A stretch of DNA of 64,000 nucleotides from NCBI RefSeq assembly GCF_024758705.1, contig NZ_CP096971.1, positions 3,377,501 to 3,441,500 of the forward strand. The letters run 5' to 3'. Below are positions 58,510-64,000 of the stretch, in pieces (position 1 is the first letter of the stretch; each line of letters starts with the position of its first letter). Under the pieces are notes generated by a model, which searched no databases, was not told the DNA's origin, and saw nothing but the letters and a program-made list of their open reading frames with translations. Origin of the DNA: Sphingomonas sp. SUN019 (lineage in GTDB: Bacteria > Pseudomonadota > Alphaproteobacteria > Sphingomonadales > Sphingomonadaceae). Made by a program: the position numbers and the translations under genes.

Positions 58510-61500
58510 ATGGCGACGACGGCACCGGCCACATCACGGGAATATGCCTCGATTCCCGCGCCGCCCGGCCTGCCGGTGGTCGGTCACCTCCACCAGATCG
58601 CGCGCGCCGGGCTGATCGGGCATCTGCTGCGCGTGTCGCGGGATTTTCCGGACGGCATCTTCAAGCTGAAATTCGGCAGCCGTGTCGGCGTATTCGTCAC
58701 CGACCCCGATCTGGTGGCGGAGTTGTCGGACGAGACGCGGTTCCGTAAAATGCCGGGACCGGGCCTGCGCGTGGTGCGCAAATTCGCCGGCGACGGGCTG
58801 TTCACGGCGTTCAGCGAAGAACCGAACTGGGGCAAGGCGCACCGCATCCTGCTGCCCGCGTTCAGCCAGCGCGCGATGCGCGGCTATTTCGACATGATCG
58901 TGGAGGTTTGCGACCAACTGGTCGACAAATGGACGAAGGCTGCGGGCACCGACGTGCTTGTCGCCGATGACATGACGCGGCTGACGCTGGATTCGATCGC
59001 GATCGCCGGGTTCGGGCACCGCTTCAATTCGTTCGAGCGCGAGGAACTGGACAGCTTCCTGCAGGCGCTGGGGCGCGCGCTGTCGGCGGCGATGAGCACG
59101 ATCACGCGGCTGCCGATCCAGAACCGTTTCGCGAAGAAGGCGAACGCGCAGTACGAAGCCGACATCGCCGAGATGAACGCTTTGGTCGACGGCATCATTG
59201 CCGATCGCCGCGTGCATCCGACAGATGGGCGCGATCTGCTTAACCTGATGCTGACCGCGATCGACCCGGAAACGGGCGAGGGGCTGGACGACATCAACAT
59301 CCGCTACCAGGTGCTGACCTTCCTGATCGCGGGGCATGAGACGACGTCGGGGATGTTGACGTTCGCGTTCAGTTACCTGCTGCGCAACCCGACGATATTG
59401 GCGCAGGCCTATGCCGAAGTCGATCGCGTGCTGCCAGGCGACGTGCGGCCCGATTACGCGCAGGTCGCGAAGCTGGAGGTGATCGAACGCATTCTGAAGG
59501 AAGCGCTGCGGCTGTGGCCGACCGCGCCCGCGTTCAGCGTCGCGCCGTTCGAGGATACGCTGATCGGCGGCCAGAACGGGAAGGCGGGTTGGCTGATGCG
59601 GAAGGACCGCCCGGTCAACGTCTTCGGCCCCGGCCTGCATCGCTCGCCCGCGGCATGGGACGATCCGGAGGAGTTCGACATCGACCGCTGGCTGCCCGAG
59701 GCCGAGGCCGCGCGGCATCCCCATGCCTACAAGCCGTTCGGCAATGGCGAGCGCGCCTGCATCGGGCGGCAGTTCGCGATGGTCGAGGCCAAGATTGCGC
59801 TCGCGATGATGCTGCGCGCCTTCTCGATCAGCGATCCGCATTCGTACAAATTGCGGATCAAGGAAACGCTGTCGATCAAGCCCGACGAGTTTTTCATGCG
59901 TATCCGGCTGCGCCAGCCGCGTGAGCGGTTGCAGATCGGCGTGTCGGAGATCGTCGAGGACAGCGAGGTCGCTGCGGTCGCGGGGACGGGTCAGCGGTTC
60001 GCGGTGCTGTACGGATCGTCGCTCGGCACCGCGCGCGACATTGCGGAGGAGATCGCGGAACGTGCGCGGGTCGACGGGTTCGAGGTCGTGGTGCGCAGCA
60101 TGGACGACAGCTTCAAGGGCGGCGCGGAGCCAGAGGACAAGGTGATCGTGATCGTCACCGCAACCTACAACGGCCGCGCGCCCGACACCGCGATCGAGGT
60201 GGAACGCGCGCTGGATGCGGGGGCTTTCGCCCCTGAAAATATAAACGCCGCGGACTGGAGCGGTGCGCGGTTTGCGGTGCTTGGCGTCGGTAACAGCCAG
60301 TGGCCGAACTATCAGGTCTTCCCGAAACGCGTCGACGCCGCGATCGAGGCGACCGGCGCGACGCGGCTGATCGCGCGTGCCGAGGCCGACGGGCAGGGCG
60401 ATTTCGATGGCGCGGTGGCTGGCTTCGTCCGCGACCTCTGGAAGGCGTTGGGCAGCGATGCCGGACCGAGTGAATCGTCTGCGTCGCTGTCGCTATCGGT
60501 TGTCGATTCGGGTGAAACTCGCTCGCGCGTCTTGCCAGAACACGCGCAACGGCTGGAGATCGTCGGCAACGACGAGATGGTGAAGCCCGCCGACGGCCTG
60601 TGGGATTTCGCGATCGAGCCGCCACGGCCCTCCACGCGGCTGATCCGCATCCGCTTGCCCGACGGACAGGTCTATCACACCGGCGATCACATCGCGGTCT
60701 ATGCGCGTAACCGGCCGGATCTGGTTCGGCGCGCGGTCGATCGGCTCGAGCTGGACGCGGCGGCGCAGTTGCGCGTGGACGGGCAGGGCGGGCGATTCAA
60801 GCATCTGCCGCTGGGACAGACGGTGACTGTCGGGCAATTGCTGACCGATTTCGTCGAACTGTCGGATCCGCTTCCGAAACGCGCGCTGGCGGTGGTTGGG
60901 GCGTCGACACGCTGCCCGGATACGAAGGCGAAATTGGCGGCGCTCGAAGCCCACTATGATACTGCAGTTGCGGGAAAGCGCATGACGTTGCTCGACCTGC
61001 TGGAGGCGCATCCGGCCGCCGAATTGTCACTCGACGCGCTGGTCGAGCTATCCGCGCCGATCAGCCCGCGATTTTATTCGATCGCCTCTTCGCCGCTCGT
61101 CTCGCCCGACACCGCCGATCTGATCGTCGGCACGATGGCCGCGCCCGCCTGGTCGGGTCTCGGCGAGCACCGCGGCTTTGCGTCGAGCTACATGCAGGAG
61201 GTCGCCGCCGGCGACCATGTGTTCGGCTACGTCCGCCGCCCCAACCCGCCCTTCGCCCCGCCCGCCGATCCAAGCGTGCCGATGATCTTGATCGGTCCCG
61301 GCACCGGCTTCGCCCCGCTCAGGGGTTTCCTCCAGGAACGTGCCGCGCAGCAAAAGGTAGGCGAGCGTGTCGCGCCAAGCCTCGTATTCTTCGGTTGCCG
61401 TCATCCCGACCACGACTGGTTCTGCCGCGACGAAATGGAGCGGTGGCAGGCGGACGGCGTGGCGGAACTCTACACCGCTTTCTCGTCGGTTCCGTCGCAT

Positions 61501-61743
61501 CCGTGGAAATTCGTCCAGGATGCGCTCTGGGCCGAACAGGAAAGGGTCTGGCGCGCGATCGAGGCAGGCGCGTCGATCTATCTGTGCGGCGACGGCAAAT
61601 TGATGGCCCCAGCCGTCCGCGACACGCTGATCTGCATCGCGATGCAACAGGTTGGCGAGGAGCACGCGAAAGGCTCGGCCTGGCTGGAAAGGATGATCGA
61701 GACGGGGCGCTTCCATCAGGACGTATTCGGCTTCGGAAAATAG
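58510..61743 (+). CDS. Bifunctional cytochrome P450/NADPH-P450 reductase (CYP102-like)
   Basis: Self-sufficient fatty-acid hydroxylase type enzyme of 1077 aa. P450 part (1-475): oxygen-binding AGHETTSG, ExxR in ILKEALRLWP, haem loop PFGNGERACIGRQ. Reductase part: flavodoxin-like FMN domain (LYGSSLGTARDIAEEIAERA), FAD domain (SPRFYSIASSPLVSP) and NADPH domain (IGPGTGFAPLRGFLQER), ending in DVFGFGK. All catalytic motifs are intact. GAGGGAGAGGTC precedes the ATG at 58510. No TetR-type repressor, often adjacent to CYP102 genes, is seen. Expected substrates are medium/long-chain fatty acids. Confidence 0.95.
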   Translation: MATTAPATSREYASIPAPPGLPVVGHLHQIARAGLIGHLLRVSRDFPDGIFKLKFGSRVGVFVTDPDLVAELSDETRFRKMPGPGLRVVRKFAGDGLFTAFSEEPNWGKAHRILLPAFSQRAMRGYFDMIVEVCDQLVDKWTKAAGTDVLVADDMTRLTLDSIAIAGFGHRFNSFEREELDSFLQALGRALSAAMSTITRLPIQNRFAKKANAQYEADIAEMNALVDGIIADRRVHPTDGRDLLNLMLTAIDPETGEGLDDINIRYQVLTFLIAGHETTSGMLTFAFSYLLRNPTILAQAYAEVDRVLPGDVRPDYAQVAKLEVIERILKEALRLWPTAPAFSVAPFEDTLIGGQNGKAGWLMRKDRPVNVFGPGLHRSPAAWDDPEEFDIDRWLPEAEAARHPHAYKPFGNGERACIGRQFAMVEAKIALAMMLRAFSISDPHSYKLRIKETLSIKPDEFFMRIRLRQPRERLQIGVSEIVEDSEVAAVAGTGQRFAVLYGSSLGTARDIAEEIAERARVDGFEVVVRSMDDSFKGGAEPEDKVIVIVTATYNGRAPDTAIEVERALDAGAFAPENINAADWSGARFAVLGVGNSQWPNYQVFPKRVDAAIEATGATRLIARAEADGQGDFDGAVAGFVRDLWKALGSDAGPSESSASLSLSVVDSGETRSRVLPEHAQRLEIVGNDEMVKPADGLWDFAIEPPRPSTRLIRIRLPDGQVYHTGDHIAVYARNRPDLVRRAVDRLELDAAAQLRVDGQGGRFKHLPLGQTVTVGQLLTDFVELSDPLPKRALAVVGASTRCPDTKAKLAALEAHYDTAVAGKRMTLLDLLEAHPAAELSLDALVELSAPISPRFYSIASSPLVSPDTADLIVGTMAAPAWSGLGEHRGFASSYMQEVAAGDHVFGYVRRPNPPFAPPADPSVPMILIGPGTGFAPLRGFLQERAAQQKVGERVAPSLVFFGCRHPDHDWFCRDEMERWQADGVAELYTAFSSVPSHPWKFVQDALWAEQERVWRAIEAGASIYLCGDGKLMAPAVRDTLICIAMQQVGEEHAKGSAWLERMIETGRFHQDVFGFGK

Positions 61744-61978
61744 CTGCGTCGACACGACAAAACTTTCCTACACCAATCATTTCTGTTTTGATGCTTTCAA
61801 TGATCCGCGCGCGCTACGATAGAGTTCTACAAACACCGCGATGGTCGAAAAGCCGGGCAAGTATGTCGTTTTCCCGGAACCTTCGGAACTTTTGGGCACA
61901 TCCACGGTGCTATTGTAAGCCGTCGATCGCTGGTCCAGCATCGTCATAACAGCCGGATCACGGCGGAAGGAGAGGCCG

Positions 61979-63487
61979 ATGCAGCAGTTGAGCGCGATGG
62001 ATGCGTCGTTCGTTTATCTGGAGACGCCGCACACGCCGATGCACATCGGGTCGGTCGCAATCTACGATCCGTCCACCGCGCCGGGCGGGTTTGTGCGGTT
62101 CAAGGACATTCTGCAGTTCATCCAGGCGCGCCTCGGCGGGGCGCGGAGTTTCCGGCAGCGGCTGGTGCGGGTGCCGTTCGATCTCGATCATCCGTATTGG
62201 ATCGAAGACCCCGAATTCGACATCGAATTCCACGTCCGCCACATCGCGCTCCCCAAACCCGGCGACTGGCGGCAATTGTGCATTCAGGCCGCGCGGCTGC
62301 ATTCGCGGCCGATGGATCTCGCTCGGCCGTTGTGGGAGTTCACCGTCGTCGAGGGGCTCGACAATATCGACGGTCTCCCGCCGGGTTGCTTTGCGCTCGT
62401 CAGCAAGGTGCACCACGCTGCGATCGACGGGATGAGCGGGGTCGAGATGTCGGCCGCGGTCCATTCGGTCGACGCTGATGTGACCGATCCCGACAACTCA
62501 GACACGTGGCGGCCGGAGAATATGCCGAACGTCGCCGATCTGCTGGTGCGCAGTTATTTCAACAGCCTGATTCAGCCGATGCGCGTGATGGAAACTATCG
62601 GGCGGTCGCTGCCCGGGATGGCGCGGCTGACGAGCGAGGTGCGCAAGGGCGACGTATCGATCCGCAATGCACGACCAGCGCCGCGCACCCGCTTCAACCA
62701 GCGCGTCGGCCCGCATCGCGTGTGGGATGCGGTGTCGTTCCCGCTGAAGGACATTCGCGCGATCAAGGAAGCGGTGCCCGGCGCGACGGTCAATGACGCG
62801 ATTCTGGCGATCGTCGGCGGGGGGCTGCGCGCGTATCTGAAGGACAAGGGCGAACTGCCCAAGGACACGCTGACCGCAATGGCCCCTATCTCGGTGCGGC
62901 AGGAGGGCGAAAAGGCGGCGCTCGGCAACATGGTGTCCGCGATGGTTGTCGGGCTCGGCACGCAGATCGAGGATCCGCTGGAACGCCTGCGCTTCGTGCA
63001 TGACGAGGCGGTCAATTCGAAGGCGATGACCAACGCGGTCGGTGCGAAGACCCTGTCCGACTACAGCCAGCTGATGCCATCCGCCCTCGCCGGATTGGCG
63101 GCGCGGCTCTACACGCGGGCGGGCGCGGCGAACGCGCACGCACCGGCATATAATTGCGTCGTCACGAACGTGCCGGGCAGCCGCGTACCACTGTATTTCT
63201 GCGGTGCGCGGATGGTGGGCATGTACGGCACCGGGCCGGTGTTCGACGGGATGGGACTGATCAATCCGGTCTACAGCTATGGCGATACGATCGCGATCAG
63301 CTTCACCTGCGACCGCGACATGATGCCTGACCCTGAGGTTTATGCGCAGGGCCTGCGCGACAGCTTTGCGGCATTGAAGGCGGCGGCGGTGAAACCTTCG
63401 TCCGCACCGCCGGTTAAGGCGAACGACGACAAACCAGCGGCGAAGCGACCGGCGCGAGCCCGCAGCAAAGGAGCAAGAAATGGCTGA
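61979..63487 (+). CDS. Wax ester synthase/diacylglycerol acyltransferase (WS/DGAT)
   Basis: Acyl-CoA-dependent acyltransferase of 502 aa making wax esters or triacylglycerol at the membrane. The N-terminal MQQLSAMDASFVYLETPHTPMHIG and the catalytic HHxxxDG motif (HHAAIDGMSG, about residues 145-154) are intact; the C-terminal half includes NVPGS and the Gly-rich block GMGLINPVYSYGD, and the tail is basic (KRPARARSKGARNG). AAGGAGAGG precedes the ATG. It overlaps the phasin-like gene by 8 bases, suggesting storage-lipid granule formation. Confidence 0.92.
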   Translation: MQQLSAMDASFVYLETPHTPMHIGSVAIYDPSTAPGGFVRFKDILQFIQARLGGARSFRQRLVRVPFDLDHPYWIEDPEFDIEFHVRHIALPKPGDWRQLCIQAARLHSRPMDLARPLWEFTVVEGLDNIDGLPPGCFALVSKVHHAAIDGMSGVEMSAAVHSVDADVTDPDNSDTWRPENMPNVADLLVRSYFNSLIQPMRVMETIGRSLPGMARLTSEVRKGDVSIRNARPAPRTRFNQRVGPHRVWDAVSFPLKDIRAIKEAVPGATVNDAILAIVGGGLRAYLKDKGELPKDTLTAMAPISVRQEGEKAALGNMVSAMVVGLGTQIEDPLERLRFVHDEAVNSKAMTNAVGAKTLSDYSQLMPSALAGLAARLYTRAGAANAHAPAYNCVVTNVPGSRVPLYFCGARMVGMYGTGPVFDGMGLINPVYSYGDTIAISFTCDRDMMPDPEVYAQGLRDSFAALKAAAVKPSSAPPVKANDDKPAAKRPARARSKGARNG

Positions 63488-63923
63488 CGACACGAAGAGC
63501 GCGATCAACGCAACCGCCGCCAGGACTAAGGCTGCGACCGACAAGGCTGCGGGTGCCGCCAAGGACGCAACGGACAAGATGCGCGCGGGTGCGCAAAGGG
63601 CACAGGACACGTTCCGCGAAAAGGTCGCCGACCCGGCCAAGCGCGCTGGCGAGGCGATGAAGGAATCGGGCAAGAAGGTCGCCGAGGGATCGCAGACGAT
63701 CGGGGTGAAGATGATCGACCAGGCCGAACAGAATGCGCGCGAGGCGTTTTCCGCGATGCGCGATGCGGCCAAGGCGAAGGATCTGTCCGAGGTGATGAAG
63801 ATCCAGGGCGATTATCTGCGCGAACAAACGAACCGGTCGATGAACCAGGCGCGCGAGATCGGCGAACTGATCGTGCAATTCGGCAAGGACGCCGTCGCGC
63901 CGATGCGGGGTGGGAAGGGCTGA
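63480..63923 (+). CDS. Phasin-like granule-associated protein
   Basis: Small amphipathic helical protein of 147 aa. The first 60 residues are Ala/Lys-rich repeats (ATAARTKAATDKAAGAAKDA), similar to histone-H1/LEA-like tails, and the C-terminal 80 match the phasin pattern (DQAEQNAREAFSAMRDAAKA, then QGDYLREQTNRSMNQAREIGEL). Phasins coat polyester or lipid granules. GCAAAGGAGCAAGAA precedes the ATG and the gene overlaps WS/DGAT, so it probably coats the bodies made by it. Confidence 0.83.
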   Translation: MADDTKSAINATAARTKAATDKAAGAAKDATDKMRAGAQRAQDTFREKVADPAKRAGEAMKESGKKVAEGSQTIGVKMIDQAEQNAREAFSAMRDAAKAKDLSEVMKIQGDYLREQTNRSMNQAREIGELIVQFGKDAVAPMRGGKG

Positions 63924-63938
63924 GGTCTATCGACGCCG

Positions 63939-63956
63939 CCCCGGCTCTCGCCGGGG
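63939..63956 (+). terminator. GC-rich hairpin after the phasin-like gene
   Basis: CCCCGGC-TCTC-GCCGGGG, a perfect 7-bp stem 16 bases after the stop codon. No T run follows, so it may be a palindromic repeat fragment rather than a true terminator. Confidence 0.35.
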
Positions 63957-64000
63957 TGGCTCAACTTGTGGCAAACAGGCTCTTTCCAGCCGTCGGGAAC

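Noticed and set aside
1..64000. CRISPR arrays, rRNA genes, intact insertion sequences
   Set aside because: Reading both strands shows no regularly spaced direct repeats, no rRNA-like stretch and no transposase gene.

Overview
The window is GC-rich alphaproteobacterial DNA and looks like Sphingomonas or a close relative. Pointers are two large TonB-dependent receptors embedded in catabolic gene clusters, an RNase E gene divergent from an AMIN/amidase_3 amidase, paired LuxR solos, and several palindromic intergenic repeats. This assignment rests on gene content only.

Layout. 1-3409: chromosomal core, with the 5' part of rne on the minus strand and a cell-wall amidase on the plus strand. 3401-36912: a very large, tightly packed catabolic region. 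Its first half (3.4-22 kb) has an alcohol dehydrogenase, two SDRs, two APH-type kinases, a GST, an epimerase, two CrtC/AttH-like proteins, two TonB receptors, an enoyl-CoA hydratase/isomerase and two LuxR-type regulators. Its second half (22-37 kb) has two minus-strand operons. One (27605 to 23019) encodes a split PPDK/PEP-synthase-like dikinase without the pyruvate-binding barrel, a biotinyl-like carrier lacking its lysine, a SnoaL protein and a GST. The other (36912 to 29236) encodes a protein of unknown function, BCCP, biotin carboxylase, a carboxyltransferase with altered metal ligands, an acyl-CoA ligase and a thiolase. Between them lie surE and a FadR-type GntR regulator. I infer an ATP- and biotin-dependent activation/carboxylation pathway that feeds a CoA thioester to thiolysis; the substrate is unknown. 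Two operator families seem to wire the region: GGGAC-N6-CCGTC at four promoters in the LuxR half, and TATTGTyGGACrATA-like sites at three promoters, including the one for LuxR-1.

37-53 kb: an accessory (defence) island with a large serine recombinase. It carries a type II-short CBASS operon (CD-NTase, stand-alone E2, patatin CapV) with a divergent CapH/CapP-like HTH plus metallopeptidase pair. Next come a SIS-HAD fusion, a broken PfkB kinase, a NADAR protein divergent from an HTH regulator, and a three-gene operon of PRTase-like protein, P-loop ATPase and unknown protein. The PRTase gene has an in-frame TAA and the PfkB gene an in-frame TGA plus a frameshift. The island ends near a tRNA-Glu(CTC) gene at 53.2 kb.

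53.3-64 kb: core and metabolic genes, namely an AraC regulator, class II DAHP synthase, an M20 amidohydrolase, a cyclophilin-type isomerase, a CYP102-like P450-reductase fusion, a wax ester synthase/DGAT and a phasin-like protein.
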